A stretch of DNA of 64,000 nt from contig NZ_ATWF01000002.1 in the NCBI RefSeq assembly GCF_000421105.1, positions 496,001-560,000 on the forward strand, read 5' to 3'. Source of the DNA: Limisalsivibrio acetivorans (GTDB taxonomy: Bacteria; Chrysiogenota; Deferribacteres; Deferribacterales; Geovibrionaceae). The notes beneath the pieces are model-generated. The model saw only the letters and a list, made by a program, of their open reading frames with translations, had not been told where the DNA came from and ran no database searches. Both the position numbers and the translations under genes were made by a program. Below, piece after piece: positions 1 through 8,655 of this stretch; position 1 is the first letter of the stretch; the number at the start of each line of letters is the position of its first letter.

Positions 1-157
1 TACCGAGAAACGCCATGGCGCCGTCGTGGATCATGTCGCTGATTTCTCTCATCTTATCGTTGCCCACGGGCTGCTTCTTAACAGAACCGTAGATAACGAA
101 TGCGACAACGAGTCCTACTACGCCGAGCAGGGGAGCAAGGAACGTCAAGTTTGACAT
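1..157 (-). CDS. hppA: Membrane-bound pyrophosphatase, N-terminal part (cut by window edge)
   Basis: Only the first 52 codons are in the window. The start is ATG at 157, with AGGAGG 7 nt upstream (165-170). The peptide begins with a hydrophobic segment (FLAPLLGVVGLVVAFVIY, residues 5-22) followed by VKKQPVGNDKMREIS and HDGAMAFL. This is the N-terminal signature of the H+/Na+-translocating, usually K+-dependent, pyrophosphatases, which couple PPi hydrolysis to ion pumping across the inner membrane. The ion specificity residues lie outside the window. It follows pth but is separated from it by a strong terminator, so it is probably its own transcription unit. Confidence 0.85.
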   Translation of the reverse strand, partial: MSNLTFLAPLLGVVGLVVAFVIYGSVKKQPVGNDKMREISDMIHDGAMAFLG

Positions 158-193
158 CACAAAGCCTCCTTAGTTGTTACTGTATATTCTCTT

Positions 194-228
194 AAAAAAA
201 ACGCCCCGATATAAGGATCAGGACGTTT
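194..228 (-). terminator. Rho-independent terminator after pth
   Basis: Read on the minus strand, the last codons of pth form one arm of a 12 bp stem (199-210 with 217-228, including G-U pairs; loop of 6 nt). A run of T (200-194) follows at once. The stem overlaps the pth stop codon. It closes the long minus-strand operon and insulates hppA. Confidence 0.8.
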
Positions 229-811
229 TATTTTCAGAATCGTCTATTTCTTCCTCAACAACGCTTTTGTTGTTGAAGCTGTTCATTGCGGCCTGTATGC
301 CGCTTTTCAAGAACTCTTCGCAGGCATCTGCACCCAGCTTTACAAAATCATCCAACGGCTCTTCGCTGGTGAACTTGCCCAGAACATGCCCCACAGTCCC
401 CCTTCGCTCCGTTTTGCCTATCCCCATCTTAAGCCTGGGAAAGTCCTTGGAGCCGATGGACTGTATAATCGATTCGATGCCGTTGTGCCCACCGGAGGTT
501 CCACCCCGCTTCAGCTTTATCTTACCGAAAGGTATGTCCAGATCATCCTGAACAACCAGTACATCTGCGGGCTCCATCTTATAAAAGCGGAAGAGCTGTC
601 CGACACTCTGACCGCTGAGATTCATATATGTGAGGGGTTTAAGGAGCCAATGCTTCTCACCCCCGAGGACGAAATCACCGTAAAGGCCCTTGAATCCGTC
701 CCCGTAGGAAACCCCGAATCTGTCTGCAAGTTCATCCGCAACCATGAAACCGAGGTTATGCCTTGTTCCGGCATACTTTGTTCCCGGGTTTCCGAGTCCG
801 ACTATAAGCAA
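218..811 (-). CDS. pth: Peptidyl-tRNA hydrolase
   Basis: Releases tRNA from peptidyl-tRNAs that drop off the ribosome. It has the usual length of about 197 residues. The family motifs are present: GLGNPG near the start with catalytic-site Asn8, TRHNLGF with His18, LTYMNLSG, VQDDLD and SGGHNGIES. The start is TTG at 811, one base after the prs stop codon; no in-frame ATG precedes the conserved N-terminus, so translation is probably coupled to prs. The C-terminal about 20 residues are acidic and probably disordered. The order lolB-like, ispE, prs, pth mirrors the lolB-ispE-prs-pth neighbourhood known from E. coli. Confidence 0.95.
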   Translation of the reverse strand: MLIVGLGNPGTKYAGTRHNLGFMVADELADRFGVSYGDGFKGLYGDFVLGGEKHWLLKPLTYMNLSGQSVGQLFRFYKMEPADVLVVQDDLDIPFGKIKLKRGGTSGGHNGIESIIQSIGSKDFPRLKMGIGKTERRGTVGHVLGKFTSEEPLDDFVKLGADACEEFLKSGIQAAMNSFNNKSVVEEEIDDSENKTS

Positions 812-812
812 A

Positions 813-1763
813 TTATCCGCGCCCCATCTCGAAAAGGGAGCTGATGCTCTCCTTGTTCTGTATTCTGCTTATCGCCTTGGCGAATATTCCGGCAACGCTC
901 AGCTTCTCCACCTTGGAATTCGTCTTCTCCTGACCGAGCTCAACGGTATCTGTTACGATAACCTTATCGAGCACGCTGTTTGTAATGCGCTCGAGGGCGG
1001 GGCCGGAGAGTACGCCGTGGGTAGCCGTTGCGCATACCGACTTCGCACCGTTTGACAGGCAGGCCTGCGCCGCCTGGGTAAGCGTACCGGCGGTATCGAT
1101 CATATCATCAACTATAATAACGTGCTTATCCTTAACATCACCCACAACGTGCATCGCCTCTGCTGCGTTGGGTGCGCTTCTTCTCTTGTCCACGATGGCA
1201 AGGCTTGTCTCAAGAAGCTTTGCGTAAACCCTAGCACGAACCGCTCCTCCAGCATCGGGGGAAACAACCACGTAGTCATCGCCCATCATCTTGTTCTCTA
1301 TGAAATATTTCACGATAACGGGGGAGGAGTAGAGGTTGTCCACCGGGATATCGAAGAATCCCTGAATCTGACCCGCATGGAGGTTCATGGTCATAACCCT
1401 GTCGAAACCGGAGGTCTCGATAAGGTTTGCCACAAGCTTCGCTGTAATAGGAACACGGGGCTCGGATGTTCTATCCTGCCTTGCATAGCCGAAGTAGGGG
1501 ATAACAGCTGTGATGGTGCTTGCAGAGGCTCTCTTGAGTGCATCCGCCATTATCATCAGCTCCATCAGGTTCTTATCCTGAGGGTAGTTGGTGGACTGGA
1601 TAACGAACACGTCACGTCCACGCACACTCTCATTTATCTTAACGCGTATCTCACCGTCACTGAATGTGCTGACTACGGCATCGCCGAGCCGTACCCCAAG
1701 CTCCGTTGCGATCCCCTGAGCCAGGGATCTGTTTGCGTTGCCCGTAAAAAGCAGAATATCCAT
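813..1763 (-). CDS. prs: Ribose-phosphate pyrophosphokinase (PRPP synthetase)
   Basis: Makes PRPP from ribose 5-phosphate and ATP for purine, pyrimidine, His and Trp synthesis. The protein has 316 residues when started at ATG 1763, which shares one base with the ispE TGA; an in-frame TTG one codon earlier is less likely. Visible signatures are FSDGEIRVKINESVRG, the ATP-loop region YFGYARQDR, VVSPDAGGAVRAR and the PRPP-binding loop VIIVDDMIDTAGTL. This is class I PRPP synthetase. It is in the operon between ispE and pth. Confidence 0.96.
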   Translation of the reverse strand: MDILLFTGNANRSLAQGIATELGVRLGDAVVSTFSDGEIRVKINESVRGRDVFVIQSTNYPQDKNLMELMIMADALKRASASTITAVIPYFGYARQDRTSEPRVPITAKLVANLIETSGFDRVMTMNLHAGQIQGFFDIPVDNLYSSPVIVKYFIENKMMGDDYVVVSPDAGGAVRARVYAKLLETSLAIVDKRRSAPNAAEAMHVVGDVKDKHVIIVDDMIDTAGTLTQAAQACLSNGAKSVCATATHGVLSGPALERITNSVLDKVIVTDTVELGQEKTNSKVEKLSVAGIFAKAISRIQNKESISSLFEMGRG

Positions 1764-2608
1764 CAAGCCTCTCCTCTGAGATAAGTTTTATATATCATGT
1801 ATTTCGGAAATATGCTCCTGAAGGTGTCGTGGGCTTTGTCAAGCTTTGCAGAGTTGGAGAAAAGCCCGAACAGAGTGGAACCGCTTCCGCTCATGAGCGC
1901 ACCGTCCGCTCCGTTATCAAGGAGAAGCCTCTTAAGCCTTCCAACTGCGGGGTATTTCCCGAATACAACGGGCTCCATGGTGTTTTCCAGCATGTTTATA
2001 AGCCCCCTGTAGCCCACAACGAGGGGCATTCTAGACAGATCCTCGGGGTGCGTCAACTTCAAATTTTTGTCACGGTATATTTCGGGGGTTGACACATGCA
2101 TACCCGGATTAACAAGAAGCATATAACAGGAAGGGAGCTTTGGTCCATCACTCAGAATCTCACCACGCCCCTCGGCAAACATCGGGGAATCGTGGAGGAA
2201 ATAAGCCGTATCCGAACCCACACGGGACATTATCCTGTGCTTGTCATCATAGGAGAGCCCCATTCCGAAAAGCTCATCGGCAAGATTAAGGAACACAGCC
2301 GCATTACCGCTCCCGCCCCCAAGACCACCCCCCGCAGGGATGTTTTTAACAATAGATACATTAATTCCACTAGCCAGAGAGTAATCTTTTTTCAGGATAT
2401 CATAGACCTTCCAGACTATGTTGGAACTGTCCGAAGGGACCCATGTTTTGTCGCTTGTTATGGAGAAGTTATCGTCCTCTTCTACGGTAATAAGATCGAA
2501 GAGGCCGGTTTTTGCGAAGAGTGTCTGAATATTATGGTAGCCGTCTGTGCGCTTCTCTGTAACACGAAGGAATATGTTCACCTTCGCATAACTTCTGGCG
2601 CTTATCAT
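1763..2608 (-). CDS. ispE: 4-diphosphocytidyl-2-C-methyl-D-erythritol kinase
   Basis: GHMP-family kinase of the MEP isoprenoid pathway that phosphorylates CDP-methylerythritol. The 281 residues start with SYAKVNIFLRV, which holds the catalytic-site Lys. The glycine-rich ATP loop PAGGGLGGGSGNAA is near residue 90 and the C-terminal motif MSGSGSTLFGLF is intact. The ATG at 2608 overlaps the preceding lipoprotein stop by 4 bp (ATGA). A second MEP-pathway enzyme, IspH, occurs inside the fusion protein at 38.3-41.5 kb, so the organism uses the MEP route. Confidence 0.95.
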   Translation of the reverse strand: MISARSYAKVNIFLRVTEKRTDGYHNIQTLFAKTGLFDLITVEEDDNFSITSDKTWVPSDSSNIVWKVYDILKKDYSLASGINVSIVKNIPAGGGLGGGSGNAAVFLNLADELFGMGLSYDDKHRIMSRVGSDTAYFLHDSPMFAEGRGEILSDGPKLPSCYMLLVNPGMHVSTPEIYRDKNLKLTHPEDLSRMPLVVGYRGLINMLENTMEPVVFGKYPAVGRLKRLLLDNGADGALMSGSGSTLFGLFSNSAKLDKAHDTFRSIFPKYMIYKTYLRGEA

Positions 2609-3219
2609 CTTTTCAGCTCTATATAGATACTGCGTCCATCGTATGAGTACCCGATAGATGATATAAGGTGCTCATCCCACTCATATGTAAATACTGCGTC
2701 ACGAATGCGTATCCTTTTGATCCTGTAGTCATCATCCATGGTAAAGGTTGTGTCCCCCTTCTCCATAATATAGGCATCGCCGTCAAGATAAGCATCGTAG
2801 CTTTCGTCGGGGAGGATGTAGGGATAGCGCATTCCGGCCACAAAGCCGTCCAGTCCTCTGTTTGATATAAAGCTCTCCACGCCGCTACTCACATCGACAC
2901 CCTGCTTGGTGGCATTCACCTCGCCTGAATCGTACACAATGTCATACACAACGGCACCGAACATGCCTAGAACCTTCAATGCAAAGCTGTCCTCGCAGGG
3001 TTTGCTCAACAGCCCCCTGAAACGGACGGTCTCATCCTCGTCCTCGTATTTCACTATGATCCCCCCTTTGTAGGCGCATCTCTGCTCATTAACAGAACGC
3101 ACCTGCTCCGCAAGGGTTGCGGAATCCACCGGGATAACTGAGACCCGCTTGGAACATGCTGAAAAGATAAGAAGAACTGCAATAAGCAGGAGGGATTTAG
3201 AGCTCGTCGAGAATCTCAT
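2605..3219 (-). CDS. Outer-membrane lipoprotein, LolB-like (position and length based)
   Basis: About 204 residues if started at ATG 3219, which gives a compact lipoprotein signal (SLLLIAVLLIFSAC, lipobox Cys at residue 22). A longer reading from 3237 or 3285 would add residues overlapping the upstream gene. The mature part is predicted to be mostly beta (SFALKVLGMFGAVVYDIVYD, FRGLLSKP), resembling the open barrel of LolB-type lipoprotein acceptors. E. coli lolB also sits directly before ispE and has similar length. LolB assignment is therefore inference from size, signal and synteny; sequence identity to LolB is low by eye. It overlaps the TPR gene by 23 bp and ispE by 4 bp. Confidence 0.6.
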   Translation of the reverse strand: MRFSTSSKSLLLIAVLLIFSACSKRVSVIPVDSATLAEQVRSVNEQRCAYKGGIIVKYEDEDETVRFRGLLSKPCEDSFALKVLGMFGAVVYDIVYDSGEVNATKQGVDVSSGVESFISNRGLDGFVAGMRYPYILPDESYDAYLDGDAYIMEKGDTTFTMDDDYRIKRIRIRDAVFTYEWDEHLISSIGYSYDGRSIYIELKR

Positions 3220-4789
3220 CAAGGGTTTTATCTGCATCCACTCTTTCGAGGATGGCCTCCATGTGCTCACGAATCTCTTCCTCATCGGGGGCCCCTTTCA
3301 GAGCACGGAGCTGGTATCCGTAGGCCTCTTCATACTTCTCCATACGGTAGAGAACCCACGCCATGCTGTCAAGGTAAGCGGGGTTGTCCGGTTCCATGCT
3401 GAGAGCCTTTTCGATAAGAGTATAGGATTCATCGAGGTTTATGTTGAGATCGGCATACATATAGCCGAGAAAATTCATAAGGGATGGACTATCAGGGTTG
3501 AGCTCGAGGGAATTCTTCAGCACCTCGAAGCACTCATCGTAACGCTCCTGTTTCTCAAGCACTGTGGCCAGATCCAGGGCTATTTCAACACTCGCCGGGT
3601 TGTTCTCGTAACCCTCTCTAAGTATAAGATATGCCTCGTCAAGGTTCTCCATCTTCCTGTGGAGCGAGCCGGAGATGCGGTAGAAGTCCACATCCCTGTA
3701 CGTTTCATCTATCTCAACGATAACCTTGAGCCCTTCTTTGTACTTCTCCTGACGCATAAGGACGAAGGCTAGACGCTTGCGTACTTCGGGGTAGTCGCTT
3801 CTGATATCGAGAGCCCTTTGGTAAACATCCTCCGCACTCTCGAAATCCTCCATCATCTCCGCTGTTATTCCGGCGGAGTAGTAAGTCTTGATCTTGTCCG
3901 GATCCGCCTCAATGAGCTCCATAAAGGTTTCATGCGCCTTTTCATAGTTGTCCATGGAGTAGTGCAGAGTGGCTATCTGATTGAGAACGTAAAGTCTTTC
4001 CTTTCCATCCACCTTGGGAAGCACCTTGTTGAAAATCTCAAGCGCCTTCTCCCTGTCCTCGCTCTTGCGGTACATCTCAGCAAGCCGTATCTCCGGCAGG
4101 AGGAGGTTTGGTTTCTCCTCGGCCAGGATGGAGAGATACTTAATCGCTTTTTCTACGTTCTCTTCCTTCAGGTAGTAATCTGCAAGGGCGGCAACTGCGG
4201 AGATATTCTGATCCTGATCGAAGGATCTTTCGAGATCCTCAACACCTTTTTTATCAAAACCAAGCTTGAAATATGCTGTGGCCCTTTCGTAATAGAGCCT
4301 TCCAGAGGGCTCAACCTCTATTATTTCATCAAGAACGGTGATCATTGAGGATGTATCATTAAGGAGCTTATAGGTATCAGCCAGGGCGTATAGATATTCC
4401 GTTTTACGCTCTTTCTCAAGGGCGTCTTTAAGGAGCATCTCCGCCATGCCGTAATCCTCAAAGGTGTAGAGCTCAAGCTGGGCAAGGGCGAAGGTTATAT
4501 CGGGGTTGCGGAATTTCTTCAGCGCTTCCTTGAGCACAGCCCTTGCGGATTCTGGCCTGTCCATCTCACGGTAGATTTCGGCGAGTTTAAGGTGCAGGTA
4601 TCCGTCCTCGGCCGAGGCCTTTATCTGCTCCAGAATAACAGCGGCCTCTTCAAGTCTCCCCTCCTGCTTGAGAAGGGATGCCTCGAGAAATTTTGCATCG
4701 AGCCCCCCTCGCTGTTCCGATGCCACGGCACTCTCCTGTATTGTATAGGCGAGGAGCATCAGAAGGACTAGCGGGAGGATATATCTCAT
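3197..4789 (-). CDS. Exported TPR-repeat protein
   Basis: 530 residues. An N-terminal signal (LPLVLLMLLAYTIQ) is followed by tandem tetratricopeptide repeats almost to the end, visible as recurring A..Y...G....A......A motifs, for example NLDEAYLILREGYENNPASV and YEEAYGYQLRALKGAPDEEE. Solenoids of this kind act as protein-binding scaffolds in the periplasm; the partner cannot be read from sequence. The ATG at 4789 overlaps the accC stop as ATGA, and the end overlaps the LolB-like lipoprotein gene, so the two envelope proteins are translationally coupled and may work together. Confidence 0.8.
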   Translation of the reverse strand: MRYILPLVLLMLLAYTIQESAVASEQRGGLDAKFLEASLLKQEGRLEEAAVILEQIKASAEDGYLHLKLAEIYREMDRPESARAVLKEALKKFRNPDITFALAQLELYTFEDYGMAEMLLKDALEKERKTEYLYALADTYKLLNDTSSMITVLDEIIEVEPSGRLYYERATAYFKLGFDKKGVEDLERSFDQDQNISAVAALADYYLKEENVEKAIKYLSILAEEKPNLLLPEIRLAEMYRKSEDREKALEIFNKVLPKVDGKERLYVLNQIATLHYSMDNYEKAHETFMELIEADPDKIKTYYSAGITAEMMEDFESAEDVYQRALDIRSDYPEVRKRLAFVLMRQEKYKEGLKVIVEIDETYRDVDFYRISGSLHRKMENLDEAYLILREGYENNPASVEIALDLATVLEKQERYDECFEVLKNSLELNPDSPSLMNFLGYMYADLNINLDESYTLIEKALSMEPDNPAYLDSMAWVLYRMEKYEEAYGYQLRALKGAPDEEEIREHMEAILERVDADKTLDEILDEL

Positions 4790-6123
4790 CCGAAATACCT
4801 GTCTATAAATGAAGTACTGATGTTTCCTGTTATGAAGGCGTGGTGCTCAAGGATCCTCTCATGCAGAGGGATAGTTGTCTTGATGCCTTCGATCATAAAC
4901 TCATCAAGTGCCCTTCTCATCCTGGTTATGGCAACGTTTCTGTTTTCGCCGAAGGCGATAAGCTTCGCCACCATGGAATCGTAATAGGGGAGAACGTTGT
5001 AGCCCTGATAGCATGCGGAATCGACACGGATGCCGAACCCTCCCGGTACAACATAGCCTTCGATATGACCGGGGCTTGGCATAAACGTTTCGGGGTCCTC
5101 GGCATTAATCCTGCATTCGATGGCGTGGCCGAGGATCTTTATGTCCTCCTGCTCAAGGTCCAGTTCTTCACCTGCTGCAACCTTAAGCTGGAGTGCGAGG
5201 AGATCCACACCAGTTATCATCTCTGTGACGGGATGCTCAACCTGTATGCGTGTGTTCATCTCCATGAAGTAGAAGTTTTCATCATCGTCAACGAGGTATT
5301 CGATGGTAGCGGCGTTTTCATACTTGAGTTCCTGAACCGCTTTCACGGAGACCTCGCCCATCTTCCTTCTGGTTTCCTCACTGATCGCTGTGCTGGGCGC
5401 TTCCTCCAGAAGTTTCTGGTGTCGGCGCTGTATGGAGCATTCCCTTTCGAAGAAGTGAAGCCCCTTCCCTTTTCCGTCACCAAAGACCTGAATCTCCACA
5501 TGACGGGGGTTTTCGATATATTTTTCCAGATAGACCTCATCGGAGCCGAAGGCGTTCATGCTTTCATTTCTTGCAAGTTCGAAGCTGTTCAGGAAGGCCA
5601 TCTCGTTGTGGGCAACACGCATACCCTTACCACCACCACCTGCACTCGCCTTGATCATAACGGGGAAGCCGATCTCTTTGGCAAGCTTAAGGGCCTCATC
5701 AGCGGTTGTTACGGCGCCGTCACTTCCGGGAACGACAGGAACGCCCATGCGCTTCATTTCATCCTTTGCACGGGATTTATTACCCATAAGATTGATATGC
5801 TCTGCAGAGGGTCCTATGAATTTGAAACCGCATTCACTGCATATATTAGCAAAGGATGCATTCTCCGCCATGAAGCCGTAGCCGGGGTGGATTGCATCCA
5901 CATTGGCTATCTCTGCGGCAGCAATAATGCTTTTTGTGTCCAGATAACTTCTGCTGGAGGGGTATGGGCCTATGCAGACCGATTCATCGGCGAAGGCAAC
6001 ATGAAGCGCCTCCTTATCCACATCTGAATAGACGGCAACGGTTTTAATCCCCTGCTCTTTGCAGGCACGGATAACGCGAAGGGCTATCTCACCCCTGTTG
6101 GCAACGAGAACCTTTTCAAACAT
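4786..6123 (-). CDS. accC: Acetyl-CoA carboxylase, biotin carboxylase subunit
   Basis: ATP-dependent carboxylation of the biotin on AccB, the first step of fatty acid synthesis. The 445 residues match the family length. The N-terminal domain starts FEKVLVANRGEIALRVIRAC. The ATP-grasp domain has the glycine loop KASAGGGGKGMRV, FERECSIQRRHQKLLEEAPS and metal-binding/catalytic MEMNTRIQVEHPVTE. The C-terminal domain carries ECRINAEDP. It lies 9 bp after accB, the classical accB-accC pair. Confidence 0.97.
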   Translation of the reverse strand: MFEKVLVANRGEIALRVIRACKEQGIKTVAVYSDVDKEALHVAFADESVCIGPYPSSRSYLDTKSIIAAAEIANVDAIHPGYGFMAENASFANICSECGFKFIGPSAEHINLMGNKSRAKDEMKRMGVPVVPGSDGAVTTADEALKLAKEIGFPVMIKASAGGGGKGMRVAHNEMAFLNSFELARNESMNAFGSDEVYLEKYIENPRHVEIQVFGDGKGKGLHFFERECSIQRRHQKLLEEAPSTAISEETRRKMGEVSVKAVQELKYENAATIEYLVDDDENFYFMEMNTRIQVEHPVTEMITGVDLLALQLKVAAGEELDLEQEDIKILGHAIECRINAEDPETFMPSPGHIEGYVVPGGFGIRVDSACYQGYNVLPYYDSMVAKLIAFGENRNVAITRMRRALDEFMIEGIKTTIPLHERILEHHAFITGNISTSFIDRYFG

Positions 6124-6132
6124 AACAGCCCC

Positions 6133-6600
6133 TTACGCCGGCTCAACGATAAAGATCGTCTCACCATACTCCACAGGCTTAGCGTTTTCGCCAACCTTTC
6201 TTACGATGCGGCAGTCGAATTCAGCCTCGATCTCGTTCATGATCTTCATCGCTTCGATGATACAGAGGGTCTGCCCCTTCTTAACCGTGTCCCCCTCCTT
6301 AACGAAGGGCTCGGATCCGGGAGAGGAAGCCTCGTAGAAGGTTCCGACGATTGGTGATGCAATCTCGGACTGATTACCCGTTGCCGCAGGAGATGCAGCC
6401 TCAGCTGGTGCTTCGGGTGCAGGTGCAGCAGCCGGCGCCGCAGGGGCAACGGGTGCTGCGGGAGCGGCAGGGGGAGCTGCATAAACAGTCTCCTGATGCT
6501 TGGAGATATATATCCGCTCGCCTTCGTTCTCGAGCTCGAATTCTGTTACGTCTGATTTGTCAATAAACTTGATAAGTTCTTTTATCTCTTTAAGTTCCAA
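6133..6600 (-). CDS. accB: Biotin carboxyl carrier protein of acetyl-CoA carboxylase
   Basis: 155 residues. It has an N-terminal dimer region with KEIKELIKFIDKSDVTEFE, a central Ala/Pro-rich flexible linker (about residues 40-75, typical of BCCP), and a C-terminal biotinyl domain. The biotin acceptor Lys lies in the invariant EAMKIMNE motif. It is placed 10 bp after efp and just before accC, so carrier and carboxylase are co-expressed. Confidence 0.96.
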   Translation of the reverse strand: MELKEIKELIKFIDKSDVTEFELENEGERIYISKHQETVYAAPPAAPAAPVAPAAPAAAPAPEAPAEAASPAATGNQSEIASPIVGTFYEASSPGSEPFVKEGDTVKKGQTLCIIEAMKIMNEIEAEFDCRIVRKVGENAKPVEYGETIFIVEPA

Positions 6601-6610
6601 GATATCCTCC

Positions 6611-7183
6611 TTATTTGGCGGACCTAACCCTTTCCATGTAGCTTCCGTCCCTTGTATCTATCTTTATAACATCCCCTTCGTTAAGGAAGAGCGGAACGTT
6701 CACTGTGCCGCCTGTGGAAACGGTTGCGGGTTTTGATCCGCCGCTTACCGTATCACCCTTAAAGCCGGGGTCGGTCTGTGTGATCTCCAGCTCAACAAAG
6801 TTGGGGAGTTCAACGCCGATGGGCTTCTGGTTGAACAGCTGAACGTTTACGTTTATGTTCTCCTGCATGAAGTCCGCCATACCGCCGACATCCTCAGCAG
6901 GGATGTATATCTGGTCGTATGTTTCGTTATCCATAAAGACATAGGAATCGCCGTCCCTGTAGAGGTACTGCATATCCTTATCCTCGAAATCGGGCTGCTT
7001 GATCTTCTCGTCCGATTTAAAGGTACGCTCGATTACTTTTCCTGAGATAAGGCTCTTCATCTTTGTGCTGACGTTAGCACCGCCCCTTCCCATCTTAATA
7101 TGAAGATATTCGACAACGGAATAAGGTTCACCGTCGATTTCGATTTTAAGGCCCTTCTTGAACTGGTTGGGTGTTACCACCAT
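6611..7183 (-). CDS. efp: Translation elongation factor P
   Basis: Rescues ribosomes stalled at polyproline stretches. The 190 residues contain the KOW-like domain I followed by two OB domains; the C-terminus carries the conserved GDVIKIDTRDGSYMERV. In domain I the tip of the modification loop reads KMGRGGANV, so the residue equivalent to E. coli Lys34 is Arg33. The flanking residues resemble Lys-type EF-P rather than the KSGRNAA loop of EarP-rhamnosylated proteins. The gene sits in the pepP-efp-accB-accC order common in many bacteria. Confidence 0.96.
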   Translation of the reverse strand: MVVTPNQFKKGLKIEIDGEPYSVVEYLHIKMGRGGANVSTKMKSLISGKVIERTFKSDEKIKQPDFEDKDMQYLYRDGDSYVFMDNETYDQIYIPAEDVGGMADFMQENINVNVQLFNQKPIGVELPNFVELEITQTDPGFKGDTVSGGSKPATVSTGGTVNVPLFLNEGDVIKIDTRDGSYMERVRSAK

Positions 7184-7186
7184 TGA

Positions 7187-8245
7187 TCACCTCGGTTCTG
7201 TATTATAAACGTATTTATCTAACACAGAGGTCAGATTAAAACAACCATTTTCAGTTACGGCAACCGTGTCCTCAAGGCGCACACCGAAGCTTTCAGGGAG
7301 ATAAATCCCCGGTTCGACGGTTATTACCATCCCCTCTTTGAGCACGGTTTCATCACGGCTGTTGAAAACCGGAAGCTCATGGACATCAATACCCACACCA
7401 TGACCCAGGCCGTGGATAAACCGGTGACCATAACCCGCCTGGGCTATATATTCACGGGCGGCATAGTCCACATCGGAGCATTTAACCCCCGGCTTAATAA
7501 CATCGAAGGCAGCCTTAACCGCTCCACGGACTATCTCTATCACCCGATGCACCTTATCGTCATCACCATCGTAGACCATCCTCGTTATATCACTGCAGTA
7601 GCGGAGTTTTGCTCCGAAGTCCACCACAACCGGTTCCTCCGCTTCGACAATCTTATCCGAAGCCATACCGTGCGGGAGCGCACCTCTGGGTCCGGAGCCG
7701 ACTATGGTTTCAAAGCTCCTGTCCCTGGCACCCCGCTTTCGCATATTATACTCAAGGAGCGCCGCCCATTCCGTTTCCTTAACGCCGGAACGGAAGCCCG
7801 GAAGGGACTCCAAAAAGGCATCCGCCGCCACCTTAAAGGCTTTTTGTATCTCCTCTATCTCCTCTGCGTCCTTGACAGTTCGCAGGGAGCCTATCATATC
7901 ATCCGTATCTATCTGTACGCTTGAGGCTTCGCAGTGCATAAGAGAGTAGACGTTGAGGGGGCATTTCTGGGATACGCACAGTGCAGAACGGCCAACGGCG
8001 AGGGCCTTGAGCGATTCGGAATAGTTGGAAACGATCCTCACAGTTATCTCAGAGGGTATCTCCTGCTTTACCTGCTCCTCGTAACGTCCGTCTGTGAGGA
8101 ATATTATCTCCTCGGGGGACACGAAAAGGTACGCCGTGGTCCCTGTGAATCCTGTGAGGTAAAAGATATCGCTCATATCCGTAACGAGGATACAGCATGC
8201 ACCACGGGAATCCATAAGCTCCAGAAGTCTCTTTATCCGCTTCAT
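7187..8245 (-). CDS. M24 family aminopeptidase (Xaa-Pro peptidase type)
   Basis: 352 residues. An N-terminal creatinase-like domain (about 1-125) precedes a pita-bread metallopeptidase domain. The five dinuclear metal ligands are readable: Asp in VVDFGAKL, Asp in YCSDITRMV, His in [13 protein letters not shown], Glu in VITVEPGIY and Glu in VRLEDTVAV. Such enzymes remove N-terminal residues preceding proline. The position directly before efp, a factor for proline-rich translation, is conserved in many genomes. The ATG overlaps the aroQ stop by 4 bp. Confidence 0.9.
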   Translation of the reverse strand: MKRIKRLLELMDSRGACCILVTDMSDIFYLTGFTGTTAYLFVSPEEIIFLTDGRYEEQVKQEIPSEITVRIVSNYSESLKALAVGRSALCVSQKCPLNVYSLMHCEASSVQIDTDDMIGSLRTVKDAEEIEEIQKAFKVAADAFLESLPGFRSGVKETEWAALLEYNMRKRGARDRSFETIVGSGPRGALPHGMASDKIVEAEEPVVVDFGAKLRYCSDITRMVYDGDDDKVHRVIEIVRGAVKAAFDVIKPGVKCSDVDYAAREYIAQAGYGHRFIHGLGHGVGIDVHELPVFNSRDETVLKEGMVITVEPGIYLPESFGVRLEDTVAVTENGCFNLTSVLDKYVYNTEPR

Positions 8246-8655
8246 CTTGATTCAAACCACCTCAGGGCGAGGCTGTAGGAATCTGCACCAAAGCCTGCTA
8301 TAACCCCTTCTGCAATATCGGAAAGGTACGATTTATGCCGGAAGTCTTCCCTTGCATATACATTAGACAGATGCACCTCAACAAAGGGGATCTTCACCGA
8401 TAGCAGGGCATCACGTATCGCTATGCTCGTATGGGTGTACGCCCCGGCGTTGATTATTATGCCGTCAAACTCCCCCGCCTGCTGTATCCTTGAGACGATA
8501 TTACCTTCGGAGTTGGATTGGAAGAAATCGAGATCTCCAGAACATTCCTCCTGGAGGCGTTTCTCTATATCTCCCAGGGTGAGCTTTCCGTAATGTTCGC
8601 TCTCCCTGCGTCCCAGCATGTTAAGGTTCGGTCCGTTAATTACCAGCAGCTTCAC
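8242..8655 (-). CDS. aroQ: 3-dehydroquinate dehydratase, type II
   Basis: Third step of the shikimate pathway. It has 137 residues. Family signatures are [18 protein letters not shown] with the catalytic Arg and Tyr, [21 protein letters not shown], and [17 protein letters not shown] with the catalytic-site His. It shares the operon with aroB and aroK, separated from them by the hyperacidic gene, whose stop it overlaps by 4 bp. Confidence 0.95.
   Translation of the reverse strand: MKLLVINGPNLNMLGRRESEHYGKLTLGDIEKRLQEECSGDLDFFQSNSEGNIVSRIQQAGEFDGIIINAGAYTHTSIAIRDALLSVKIPFVEVHLSNVYAREDFRHKSYLSDIAEGVIAGFGADSYSLALRWFESR

Noticed and set aside
4840-6027. A 395-codon plus-strand frame opposite accC
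   Set aside because: accC is unambiguous; the antisense frame has no recognisable features.
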